Shown: positions 1 to 5,447, counted from the stretch's first letter. The stretch: DNA of 5,447 nt from Caulobacter sp. (GCA_014378155.1 JACMOF010000499.1:1-5447); one strand, 5' to 3'. Notes: generated by a model not told the origin, from the sequence alone. A program made the numbers and translations.

Positions 1-140
1 AACGACCATTTCGCCGGACGACCCAGGCGAGACCGCGCCGGGATCAGCGGCTCCAGAACCGCCCATTCCTGGTCCGTTAGATCGCTTGAATACCGCAGGC
101 CCTTTCAAGCGCGCTTGCTCCGGGTGGTTTCGGTCCACAT
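1..140 (-). pseudogene. IS5-family transposase N-terminus, interrupted by an in-frame TGA, partial
   Basis: Read on the minus strand from the ATG at 140, the frame gives MWTETTRSKRA, then a TGA at 107-105, then KGLRY and SSDLTDQEWAVLEPLIP followed by RSRLGRPAKW to the window edge. The block 'LRY-SDLTD-EWA-LEPL-P---RLGRP' is the typical N-terminus of IS5-family (IS427-like) transposases, which bind the IS ends and catalyse DDE transposition. The match continues in the same frame on both sides of the stop, so the TGA is probably a nonsense mutation. A CGA (Arg) to TGA change would explain it. No good restart codon is visible after the stop. The C-terminal catalytic part is not in the window. 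I infer an inactive copy; a sequencing error at one base is the alternative. Confidence 0.72.
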
Positions 141-220
141 GTCGTTTTCCGTTGATGGCTCGCATCTCCAACAGAATCACAAGGGCCTGAAATCAAACAA
201 CTTCATTTCGGGTCAGCCTC
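1..220 (-). mobile_element. End of an IS5-family-like insertion sequence (partial)
   Basis: This is the transposase-start end of an insertion sequence; the rest lies beyond the left edge. On the minus strand it encodes the N-terminus of an IS5-family-type DDE transposase (see the pseudogene entry). About 80 bases upstream of the transposase ATG lies a sequence that resembles an IS terminus, reading GAGGCTGACCCGAAATG from 220 downward. Immediately outside it, at 221-224, is TTAG, which fits the YTAR target preference known for IS5-family elements. The exact boundary is inferred, because the other end and the second target copy are outside the window. Coding-like sequence starts right at 221, which supports the junction. 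Family assignment rests on recognising the transposase N-terminus. Confidence 0.68.
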
Positions 221-315
221 TTAGTGGAGCTGCTACGTCGCATCGTCGACCAAATTGAGGGTTGACCGACGAGGAGCGCGAAGAGGCATTGGACGGGTTG
301 GGAGACTGGCTATAG
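221..315 (+). pseudogene. C-terminal fragment of an unknown gene, truncated by the IS and frameshifted
   Basis: Starting exactly at the inferred IS junction, one plus frame reads LVELLRRIVDQIEG and stops at TGA 263-265. A second frame from 262 reads LTDEEREEALDGLGDWL and stops at TAG 313-315. Joined by a single-base correction in the GGG around 259-261, they give one acidic, helix-like tail of about 31 residues. The composition (Leu, Glu, Asp and Arg in amphipathic spacing) looks like real protein. Both the lost upstream part and the frameshift suggest a dead gene whose body was separated by the IS insertion. The protein family is not recognisable from this tail, and a chance reading frame is possible at this length. 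Confidence 0.4.
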
Positions 316-769
316 GCGGCTGCCTCGTCTGCCTGCCTCATTCATCGTTGCGTCGCGACATCGGATCATCAACTCCCCGATCATTCGTGGCTCCGGCCGC
401 CGCTCCAACACCAGCCATGCGATGAAGCTCGAAGATGAGCTTCCGCGTCGCCGCCGGGGTGCGGTGAAGGCGGAGCCTTTTTCAGCAACTCTCGCGCGAT
501 CTCAGGATGAACCATCGCGGTGGTCACAAACTCATCCACCCGGGCGATGCCGGCAAAGAGGCTCATGCTGGACCGATCGACCTAGGACGCGGCGCGGCGT
601 CTCGCGCACCGCGCGCAGCGCCCGATGCATGGCGATTATGGGAGCTTCGCCCTTACCACGCGCGCACGTACTCGTCCGGAAACCCCAAAATTCGTCTAAC
701 AAACTCGCGGATCAACAGGCAGGCTCGTCCAGCCAAGGCCTCGCGCTCGCGCGTTCGCGTACTGCTGCC
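316..769. other. Gene-poor stretch with scattered coding-like fragments on the minus strand
   Basis: No intact gene is convincing here. On the minus strand several short pieces look protein-like but lie in different frames. One ends ALAGRACLLIREFVRRILG then FPDEYVRAW, with its TAA at 655-653. A second frame continues with GKGEAPIIAMHRALRAVRET near 655-595. A third is an ATG frame at 566-381 starting MSLFAGIARVDEFVTTAMVH (61 residues). A fourth ends AGATNDRGVDDPMSRRNDE with its TGA at 340-338. None has a clear ribosome-binding site. The arrangement fits an old gene broken by several frameshifts, but high-GC DNA gives long chance frames, so this is weakly supported. I recognise no family. Confidence 0.35.
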
Positions 770-791
770 AAAAATCGGAGCGGCCGCTCCG
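770..791 (-). terminator. Intrinsic terminator downstream of the RTX protease gene
   Basis: On the minus strand a perfect 16-base palindrome (CGGAGCGGCCGCTCCG, 791-776) is followed by A and five T (775-770). It can fold as a 6-bp GC-rich stem with a GGCC tetraloop, followed directly by the T-run, which is the classic Rho-independent arrangement. It begins 47 bases after the stop codon of the protease gene, in the right orientation, so it probably ends that transcript. Confidence 0.62.
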
Positions 792-838
792 TCAACGAGT
801 CGCGGCCGGGGTGGCGGGGCGCGGCCTCTCGGATCGGG

Positions 839-3319
839 CTAGAAGATCCACCCACCTTGCGAAACAAGGTCAGTGGCATGCACGCCATACAGAGTGATGC
901 TGTCGCCGTTGTTCAGGGTTATGGCGGTGTCGGCGCCGACCTGGGCGATGCTCCAGCCGATTGAAGCCGTCACATAGGCCTGCAGATTGATGGCGTCTTC
1001 GGCGCCCCCCGCCACGAAATCCAGGATGCGATCGGCGCCGTCCCCGGGTGCGAACACGAACTGGTCGTGATCGGCGCCGCCGATCAGGACATCGTCGCCC
1101 TTTCCGCCGTACAGCACGTCGAACCCGGCGCCGCCGTCCATCCAGTCATTGCCGGCGCCGCCCTGCAGGCCATCGGCCCCCGTGTTGCCGGCCAGGGTGT
1201 CGTCACCGGCCTCGCCATCAAGCCAGTCGTCGCCGGCTCCGCCGTCCACCGCGTCGTTGCCGCCTCCTGCATAGATGAAGTCCCGGCCTCCCAGACCGCC
1301 CAGATAGTTGGCGCTGGCATTGCCGTACAGCTTCTCGTCATAGTCCGACCCGAAGCCATTCGACGCCGCGCCGGCCAGGCGCAGAATCTCAACATTGCCG
1401 TGCAGTTGGAAGTCGATTGTCGAGATCACCGTGTCGGTTCCCGCGTTGACCTCCTCGATCGCCTGGTCGGAGACGTTGTCGACCAAGTAGATATCATCGT
1501 CCAGACCGCCATACATGTTGTCGGCGCCAGATGCGCCGTCCAGCCAATCCTTGCCCGCCCCGCCGGCCAAGCCGTCGTCGCCGGTTCCCCCGTAGACGAC
1601 ATCGTCTCCGTCGCCGCCGTTGAGCCAGTCGTTGCCGCTCCCGCCGTCGAGAGAATCCGCGCCAGCGTCGCCGAACAGGTCGTCGTCACCGGCCAGGCCG
1701 CCCAGGTAGTTGGCCCGCTCGTTGCCCACCAGCTTGTCGCTCTGATCGTCGCGGCCAAACAGATTGACGTCGAACCCGGCGTCCGCTTTGGCGATCTCGA
1801 CATTGACGTGCAGCTGGTAATTGAACCTGACCAAGGCCGTGTCGACGCCCTGGCTCTTCAGTTCCACGATTGCATCCTGCGCGCTGTCCAGCACATAGAC
1901 GTCGTCGTTGCCCCCCCCGACAAGAACGTCCAAGCCAGCGCCGCCATCAAGCCAGTCCGAGCCGCCACCGCCTTCCAGGCGGTCATCGCCCGCGCCGCCA
2001 AAGACGATATCGACAGCCTGGTTGCCGACGTACTGGTCAGCGAACGCGCTCAGAGTAAACCGTTCCACCAGGAAGAAGGTGTCGCCCTGCGCGTCTCCAG
2101 TGTGCTGATTGGTCGTAAAGTCGAGCGTCACCGCCGCCGACGCCGCAGCGTAGCTGGCCGTGTCCTCGCCCGCGCCGCCATCCAGATAGTCGGCGCCCGC
2201 GCCGCCTTCCAGAAAGTCATTCCCATCGCCGCCGTCGATGATGTCCGCACCAGCCCCGCCATAGAGTTGGTCGTCGCCGAGTTCGCCTGAGAGCTTATCG
2301 TTTCCGCCTCCGCCCAAGATCTTGTTGGCAAGGCCGTTTCCGGTAACGATGTCGTCGGCCTCGCCGCCTATGGCGTTTTCGATCTTTGCATCATGGGCGA
2401 TCGTGAAACCGCCATAGATTCCCGACCCGCTGGACAGCAAGCCGCCGCCGCCCACCTCGTTAAGCAGGCTCGCCTCGCGAAGGTCGATCGTGCAGGCGAT
2501 GCTCGCACCTTCGGCGGACAGCGTATCGACGCCCCCGGCGTCCCACAGACAGGAATAGGATGTGCCGGCCTGGTTGAGTAGGGGGATGCGATAGACGTCG
2601 TCACCGGCGTGGGCGGACGTCTTGGCGCCATACAGCGCCTGGATCGCTGCGATGTCGAAAGCGCCCGGCGTGGACATCCAGCCGTAAGCGTAGGACGGCG
2701 AATATCCCTTGGTCAGGTAGCCGTCATTGTAGCTCATCACGGTGAAAATGCTTTGGTTCAAACCAAAGCTGCCGAGCGAGCTCTCGGACGTGACCCCTGG
2801 AAAACTGGCGCCGTCGTGAGGGTGGTCGAGGCCCAGGGCGTGGCCGATCTCATGCACGAAGGTGGTGAAGCTGTAGCCGCCTAGCGCATTGTTTTCGCGC
2901 GTGAACACCGCGCTCTGGTTGTTGAACCCGCCCTCGAGTTGCATCGCGAACGTGGCGTTTCTGTAAGGCAGCTGGTGATGACCGAGTTCAGTGCTTTCAC
3001 TGCCCAAAAAGTCGATTTTCTCGACCCAATTCGCGCCGGTTCCACCCGACCCGTTATAGTAAAACGGATAGGCGGCGATGGAGATGTTGCTTACCGCCGT
3101 CCAAGTTCTGACAGCATTGATAAAAGCAGTGGCCGCGCCGTTTGCTGACCAGAGCGTACCGCCGTAACCATCATAACCACTTGAGCCGGCTTTCCCTTGT
3201 AGGACGTAGGTTATAGAGCCGGAAATATTCCCAAGATCATAAACGGTGGGCCCGAGCAGCGCGTTGAGGAACGGGTTGCCGAGATCCGGAGCGCCGGTGG
3301 TTATGTAAATCGACGACAT
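839..3319 (-). CDS. Serralysin-like (M10) RTX zinc metalloprotease, type I secreted
   Basis: 826-residue secreted endopeptidase, numbered from the ATG at 3319. The catalytic domain occupies roughly residues 25-245. HEIGHALGLDH (156-166) supplies three zinc-binding His and the catalytic Glu157. A Met-turn FTVMSYND (Met195) follows, with Tyr197 at the place of the serralysin zinc-coordinating Tyr. From about 250 to 330 it resembles the M10 C-terminal linker (WDAGGVDTL, IDLR). About 330-750 is filled with GGxGxDxLxGG calcium-binding RTX repeats, including a tandem 136-residue module. The last ~60 residues lack RTX repeats and end GGWIF, as expected for an uncleaved C-terminal type I export signal. 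There is no N-terminal signal peptide, as usual for this class. The frame opens 35 codons earlier at 3424, but that start has no ribosome-binding site and a low-complexity leader, whereas 3319 has AAGG seven bases upstream. The protein has only two cysteines (257 and 276). No transporter genes are adjacent. Substrate is unknown. Confidence 0.93.
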   Translation of the reverse strand: MSSIYITTGAPDLGNPFLNALLGPTVYDLGNISGSITYVLQGKAGSSGYDGYGGTLWSANGAATAFINAVRTWTAVSNISIAAYPFYYNGSGGTGANWVEKIDFLGSESTELGHHQLPYRNATFAMQLEGGFNNQSAVFTRENNALGGYSFTTFVHEIGHALGLDHPHDGASFPGVTSESSLGSFGLNQSIFTVMSYNDGYLTKGYSPSYAYGWMSTPGAFDIAAIQALYGAKTSAHAGDDVYRIPLLNQAGTSYSCLWDAGGVDTLSAEGASIACTIDLREASLLNEVGGGGLLSSGSGIYGGFTIAHDAKIENAIGGEADDIVTGNGLANKILGGGGNDKLSGELGDDQLYGGAGADIIDGGDGNDFLEGGAGADYLDGGAGEDTASYAAASAAVTLDFTTNQHTGDAQGDTFFLVERFTLSAFADQYVGNQAVDIVFGGAGDDRLEGGGGSDWLDGGAGLDVLVGGGNDDVYVLDSAQDAIVELKSQGVDTALVRFNYQLHVNVEIAKADAGFDVNLFGRDDQSDKLVGNERANYLGGLAGDDDLFGDAGADSLDGGSGNDWLNGGDGDDVVYGGTGDDGLAGGAGKDWLDGASGADNMYGGLDDDIYLVDNVSDQAIEEVNAGTDTVISTIDFQLHGNVEILRLAGAASNGFGSDYDEKLYGNASANYLGGLGGRDFIYAGGGNDAVDGGAGDDWLDGEAGDDTLAGNTGADGLQGGAGNDWMDGGAGFDVLYGGKGDDVLIGGADHDQFVFAPGDGADRILDFVAGGAEDAINLQAYVTASIGWSIAQVGADTAITLNNGDSITLYGVHATDLVSQGGWIF
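1091..1906 (-). repeat. Two tandem 136-residue RTX modules inside the protease gene
   Basis: Protein residues 472-607 (bases 1906-1499) and 608-743 (1498-1091), numbered from the 3319 start, align end to end without an overall gap. Each begins DD(V/I)Y(V/L)xD, continues with an Ala-Ile-Glu stretch, G-DT, F-QLH-NVEI, then KL-GN--ANYLGGL and a set of GGxGxD nonapeptides. The inter-RTX segment 'DxxY-VD ... NVE-L ... L-GN---N-L-GG' is a known spacer in large RTX proteins. Here two successive copies are kept at 408-base spacing, which suggests internal duplication that has since diverged at the sequence level. Confidence 0.75.
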
Positions 3320-3331
3320 GATACTGCCTTG
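3313..3331 (-). promoter_or_regulatory. Ribosome-binding site that decides the protease start
   Basis: On the minus strand the sequence just before the ATG at 3319 reads CAAGGCAGTATC. The AAGG lies seven bases before the ATG, a normal spacing. The longer possible start at 3424 is preceded by GCTGATCCAAC with no purine-rich site. This favours the 826-residue protein. Confidence 0.5.
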
Positions 3332-3680
3332 ACTGGACAGGAGGCCCGATGGGTCGGTGAGCCGCTCGGATGCTGGGATTCGTGCTTCTGGGAAGAGCGC
3401 CGCGCGGTGAAGCGGTCGCGGCATGTTGGATCAGCGGCTTGAATTTCTAGCCAAGCCACCAAGATATCCCCCTCTTTCGATCGACCAGATGGCGCGTCTC
3501 AGACGGCGGCGTCAAGCAAGGTGAACGCTCTGATATATAGATAAATCACCTCGGGCCGCCTGTTATTGGCTGCCGGATGCCTCATGACTAAGGGCGTGCA
3601 CGGCATATCCTGACCTCTCAGGCCAGGCCGCGCGTAATGATCTGCCCTGTCTCATGTAGCAGAGAAGAAAACGGGCTATC
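3320..3680. other. Divergent intergenic region between the protease and acetyltransferase genes
   Basis: This stretch has no convincing gene. It must contain the protease promoter on the minus strand, and possibly that of the plus-strand genes. Visible items are an AT-rich patch at about 3530-3547 (GATATATAGATAAAT), unusual in this GC-rich DNA, a minus-strand TTGACG at 3515-3510 that could be a -35 but lacks a clear -10, and the inverted repeat at 3434-3459. A minus-strand ATG frame at 3793-3563 extends into it. That frame is rich in Arg, Ala and Ser, lacks a ribosome-binding site and is not supported. Confidence 0.5.
3434..3459. repeat. Inverted repeat upstream of the protease gene (possible operator or leader hairpin)
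   Basis: GCGGCTTG (3434-3441) and CAAGCCAC (3452-3459) form eight paired positions, counting one G-T wobble, around a 10-base AT-rich loop. The repeat sits about 115 bases upstream of the preferred protease start, in the untranslated or promoter region. On the minus strand the loop carries GCTAGAAA, which resembles the GCTANAWC -10 element described for Caulobacter housekeeping promoters. No matching TTGAC-type -35 sits at the right distance, so a promoter call is not secure. It could be a repressor site or a leader hairpin. Confidence 0.3.
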
Positions 3681-3701
3681 GTGCGTCCCAATCGTGCGTC
3701 C
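3678..3701 (+). repeat. 11-bp direct repeat, ATCGTGCGTCC twice
   Basis: ATCGTGCGTCC occurs at 3678-3688 and again at 3691-3701, with two bases between, giving a 13-base period. It lies 220 bases upstream of the acetyltransferase start. It could be a tandem regulator-binding site or a small slippage duplication inside the doubtful small frame at 3681-3860. Confidence 0.45.
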
Positions 3702-3860
3702 TGGCTGGAGCGCGTTGCCGGTGCGGCGGGTGCGCTAGGTGCAACGGAGAGCGAACCTCGCGTGGCGCAGGCTTTCGCGCCCCAGGATGCCATTTATGCT
3801 CTGTTTGGAGTGTCTCGCTCGACGCTATTCGTGCCAACCTTGATCGGCAATGGCGCGTGA
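3681..3860 (+). CDS. Possible small protein of 59 residues, or a gene remnant
   Basis: A GTG-started frame opens at 3681 and ends at TGA 3858-3860. It reads VRPNRASWLERVAGAAGALG, then ATESEPRVAQAFAPQDAIYA, then LFGVSRSTLFVPTLIGNGA. The composition is protein-like and the frame points the same way as the acetyltransferase, ending 60 bases before its ATG. A purine-rich AGAGAAGAAAA (3661-3671) lies upstream but ends about nine bases before the GTG and has no clean GGAG core. There is no signal peptide or known motif, and I do not recognise a family. It could be a short leader protein, a remnant of a longer gene, or a chance frame in GC-rich DNA. Confidence 0.22.
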   Translation: MRPNRASWLERVAGAAGALGATESEPRVAQAFAPQDAIYALFGVSRSTLFVPTLIGNGA

Positions 3861-3920
3861 TTTAGCCCCGCTCTCACTGGCTTCGTTGCCTTCGCTTCGA
3901 TCTGAGGTAGATTCGAGAGC

Positions 3921-4676
3921 ATGGCTGACGGGACAACCCACATCGAGGGCGACGGGCTACTAGAGGCCGGCTTCATGGCCTACGTCGGGGCCGCGAACGT
4001 TCTTGGATCGCTGAAGGCGGAGCTGCCCTGTAACCTCGGCGACACCCGCTTCCATGGGGTCTGCGAGACCGGCGCGTTCACCTATTGCAACGGCGGCGCG
4101 ATCGCAGATGCGGTCATCGGCCGGTATTGCTCGATCGGCCAGGACGTCTTGATCAACCCGGGCAACCATCCGACAAATATGCTCTCGACGCACCCCTTTG
4201 CCTACAAGGCGGACGGCGCCTCCTGCGGCCTAACCGGCCGTCCTGAGTATAGCGACATCGCGGTCGATTTCACGGACGAAACGGACGCCCGCCCCAACCG
4301 CGTGGTGGTCGGCAATGACGTCTGGATCGGAGCGCGCGCGACCATATTGGGCGGCGTGACGGTCGGAGACGGGGCCGTCATCGGGGCTGGCGCTGTAGTG
4401 ACGCACGACGTCGAGGCCTACGCCGTTGTCGGCGGCGTGCCGGCGCGCATGACCCGCCGCCGCCTCCCGGAGACCTATGAACGCCTGTTGGCCAGCAAGT
4501 GGTGGGAATTGGATCTTTCCTACCTGCCGGGCAATCGCGACTATTCGGACGTGGCTGGGTTTCTGGACCGGCTGGTTCTCTCGCCCTTGCCGCCGCTGCC
4601 ACATAGAGTCGCACGGATCGAGTTCCGCGTGGACAAGCCGCCCTACATCGCAGTGCCGCAAAGCGGTCTAAGGTAG
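3921..4676 (+). CDS. CatB/XAT-like hexapeptide-repeat O-acetyltransferase
   Basis: 251-residue predicted cytoplasmic acyltransferase that moves an acetyl group from acetyl-CoA to a hydroxyl or amino group. Residues about 50-80 and 128-176 form the left-handed beta helix of hexapeptide repeats ([47 protein letters not shown]), closing with the usual GGVPAR. Between them a loop carries [16 protein letters not shown]. His83 of GNHP matches the catalytic His of the xenobiotic (chloramphenicol) acetyltransferase class. SKWWELDL near 192-199 matches the C-terminal helix seen in that class. At 251 residues it is longer than typical CatB (about 210) owing to a C-terminal extension. With a sugar-type methyltransferase following directly, a role in modifying a surface polysaccharide or small molecule is more likely than drug resistance; this is inference. 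GAGG at 3904-3907 is a distant ribosome-binding site. A second ATG at 3975 has AGAGG eight bases upstream and could be the true start, giving 233 residues. Confidence 0.88.
   Translation: MADGTTHIEGDGLLEAGFMAYVGAANVLGSLKAELPCNLGDTRFHGVCETGAFTYCNGGAIADAVIGRYCSIGQDVLINPGNHPTNMLSTHPFAYKADGASCGLTGRPEYSDIAVDFTDETDARPNRVVVGNDVWIGARATILGGVTVGDGAVIGAGAVVTHDVEAYAVVGGVPARMTRRRLPETYERLLASKWWELDLSYLPGNRDYSDVAGFLDRLVLSPLPPLPHRVARIEFRVDKPPYIAVPQSGLR
3962..3977 (+). promoter_or_regulatory. Ribosome-binding site for an alternative acetyltransferase start
   Basis: AGAGG at 3962-3966 lies eight bases before the ATG at 3975 (Met19 of the longer form). This is better placed than the GAGG at 3904-3907, which is 13 bases before the ATG at 3921. 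The 18 residues in question contain no hexapeptide repeats, so the fold does not decide between the starts. Confidence 0.3.
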
Positions 4677-4686
4677 ATCCTGGATG
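4670..4686 (+). promoter_or_regulatory. Ribosome-binding site of the methyltransferase, overlapping the upstream stop
   Basis: AAGG at 4670-4673 directly precedes the acetyltransferase TAG (4674-4676) and lies ten bases before the methyltransferase ATG at 4684. With only seven bases between the two genes and no room for a terminator or promoter, the two are almost certainly co-transcribed and perhaps translationally coupled. Confidence 0.6.
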
Positions 4687-5447
4687 AGCGAGGGGCTGCT
4701 TCGGTTTCCGGATGTCGTCGATCTCGACGGCTTCGGCGAATATCTGGCGCTCAAGGCCGCCGGCCGCATCATTGTGACCGATTACCCGGTCAAATCCAGG
4801 CCGCGCGACTTCCGAGCGAACGGCGCGGCGGCCAGGTTCGAGGCCATCTTCGACAAGTTCGATAGCAACACCCGGCGCGCCCTGTCCGCCATGCAGGTCA
4901 ACGCGGAAGCTCTCGCGCGCATCCCCTTCGACCAGCCGAAATGCCGCCGGTCGCCCTATTGGAGCAACGGCTTCATCCCACCCCTGGATGGCCTGTCGCT
5001 CTACGCCATGGTGTCGATGAACCGGCCTCGGCTCTACGTGGAGGTTGGCTCCGGAAACTCGACCAAGTTCGTACGACGCGCGATCGAAGACCTGGGGCTC
5101 TCAACCCGAATCGTCTCGATCGATCCCCACCCACGCGCCGAGATCGATGCCCTCTGCGATGAAGTCATACGCCAGCCCATGGAAGACGTGGCGCCGGAGG
5201 TGTTCGGCCGACTAGGTCGAGACGATATGCTGTTCGTCGATAATTCCCACATGGCCTGCGCGGGATCCGACGTGGCGGTCTTCTTCACTGAGGTGTTGCC
5301 CGCCCTGGCCTCCGGTGTGGTCTATGGCCTGCACGATATGCCGCTCCCCCTCGACTACGACGAGCGCATGGCCCCAAGGGGGTATAACGAGCACTACCTG
5401 ATGGCGGCCTACCTCCTCGGCGGCGCAGCCGGAGACCATGTCGCCTT
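4684..5447 (+). CDS. Class I SAM-dependent methyltransferase (3' end beyond window)
   Basis: At least 254 residues from the ATG at 4684; the gene continues past the right edge. A predicted soluble enzyme transferring the methyl group of S-adenosylmethionine. The Rossmann-fold signatures are present: motif I LYVEVGSGNSTKF (117-129), the acidic end of strand beta-2 in IVSIDPHPR (Asp147), and MLFVDNSHMACAGSDV (182-197), followed by FFTEVLPALASGVVYGLHDM (200-219). The pattern 'VDxSH...SDV...LP.L..G....HD' matches the Methyltransf_24-type enzymes often found in glycan and secondary-metabolite loci. The first ~110 residues are an N-terminal extension with no motif I recognise. It starts seven bases after the acetyltransferase, so the two probably modify the same or linked substrates. 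The substrate cannot be read from the sequence. Confidence 0.88.
   Translation, partial: MSEGLLRFPDVVDLDGFGEYLALKAAGRIIVTDYPVKSRPRDFRANGAAARFEAIFDKFDSNTRRALSAMQVNAEALARIPFDQPKCRRSPYWSNGFIPPLDGLSLYAMVSMNRPRLYVEVGSGNSTKFVRRAIEDLGLSTRIVSIDPHPRAEIDALCDEVIRQPMEDVAPEVFGRLGRDDMLFVDNSHMACAGSDVAVFFTEVLPALASGVVYGLHDMPLPLDYDERMAPRGYNEHYLMAAYLLGGAAGDHVA

Noticed and set aside
422..964. Plus-strand frames at 422-964 and 507-842
   Set aside because: Composition is Arg/Ser/Pro-rich without motifs, both run into the protease 3' end on the opposite strand, and no ribosome-binding site is convincing.
1067..2290. A 407-codon plus-strand frame antisense to the RTX protease
   Set aside because: It is a shadow of the repetitive GC-rich RTX codons (a monotonous Val/Ala/Ile pattern repeating with the RTX period). 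It has no ribosome-binding site and no domain.
1070..2332. The periodic repeats as a CRISPR or DNA satellite array
   Set aside because: The periodicity is explained by GGxGxDxLx nonapeptide codons; there are no identical repeats separated by unique spacers.
3320..3424. 35-residue N-terminal extension of the protease from the ATG at 3424
   Set aside because: There is no ribosome-binding site at 3424, the extension does not resemble a signal peptide, type I substrates need none, and the start at 3319 has AAGG at good spacing.
3487..3515. Minus-strand TTGACG as a sigma-70 -35 for the protease
   Set aside because: At 16-19 bases downstream the sequence is GC-rich (CCATCTG) with no recognisable -10, so a promoter call is not supported.
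3563..3793. 76-codon minus-strand frame in the intergenic region
   Set aside because: Low-complexity Ala/Arg/Ser composition, no ribosome-binding site, and it overlaps a more protein-like plus-strand frame.
3960..4193. Minus-strand frames opposite the acetyltransferase (3960-4193, 4230-4661, 4378-4614)
   Set aside because: They are antisense shadows of a well-supported hexapeptide acetyltransferase and show no motif of their own.

Overview
The window is GC-rich DNA of an alphaproteobacterial type. Codons end strongly in G/C, ribosome-binding sites are weak, and there is a serralysin-like RTX protease beside surface-glycan-type enzymes. Together these suggest a Caulobacterales-like genome (Caulobacter, Phenylobacterium or Brevundimonas). 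That placement is inferred from style and gene content, not from a marker gene.

Layout. Positions 1-220 are the end of an IS5-family-like insertion sequence. Its transposase reads on the minus strand, runs off the left edge and has an in-frame TGA after 11 codons. The IS end abuts a coding-like fragment (221-315, plus strand) that reads as the frameshifted C-terminus of an unknown gene. From about 316 to 769 there is no intact gene, only short coding-like pieces in different minus-strand frames, so this looks like a decayed zone. A palindrome followed by a T-run (minus strand, 770-791) is a good intrinsic terminator for the large gene beside it.

The centre (839-3319, minus strand) is one large gene for a secreted serralysin-type (M10) zinc metalloprotease. 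It has an N-terminal catalytic domain, a long block of Ca2+-binding RTX nonapeptides containing a tandem 136-residue module, and a C-terminal type I secretion region. No ABC transporter, membrane-fusion protein or protease inhibitor is in view, so export must use a transporter encoded elsewhere.

Positions 3320-3920 are a mostly non-coding divergent intergenic region. It holds a hairpin-forming inverted repeat, an AT-rich patch, an 11-bp direct repeat and a possible 59-codon reading frame. On the plus strand, 3921-4676 encodes a CatB/XAT-like left-handed beta-helix O-acetyltransferase. Seven bases later a class I SAM-dependent methyltransferase begins (4684 to beyond the right edge). The pair looks like a two-gene operon for decorating a small molecule or, more likely, a cell-surface or secreted glycan. 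The protease and this pair are divergent, and nothing in the sequence shows that they act together.

I see no clear evidence of a wholly new system. The most unusual items are the IS/pseudogene junction, the duplicated RTX module, the cysteine pair in the RTX protease and the G8 tract inside its coding sequence.
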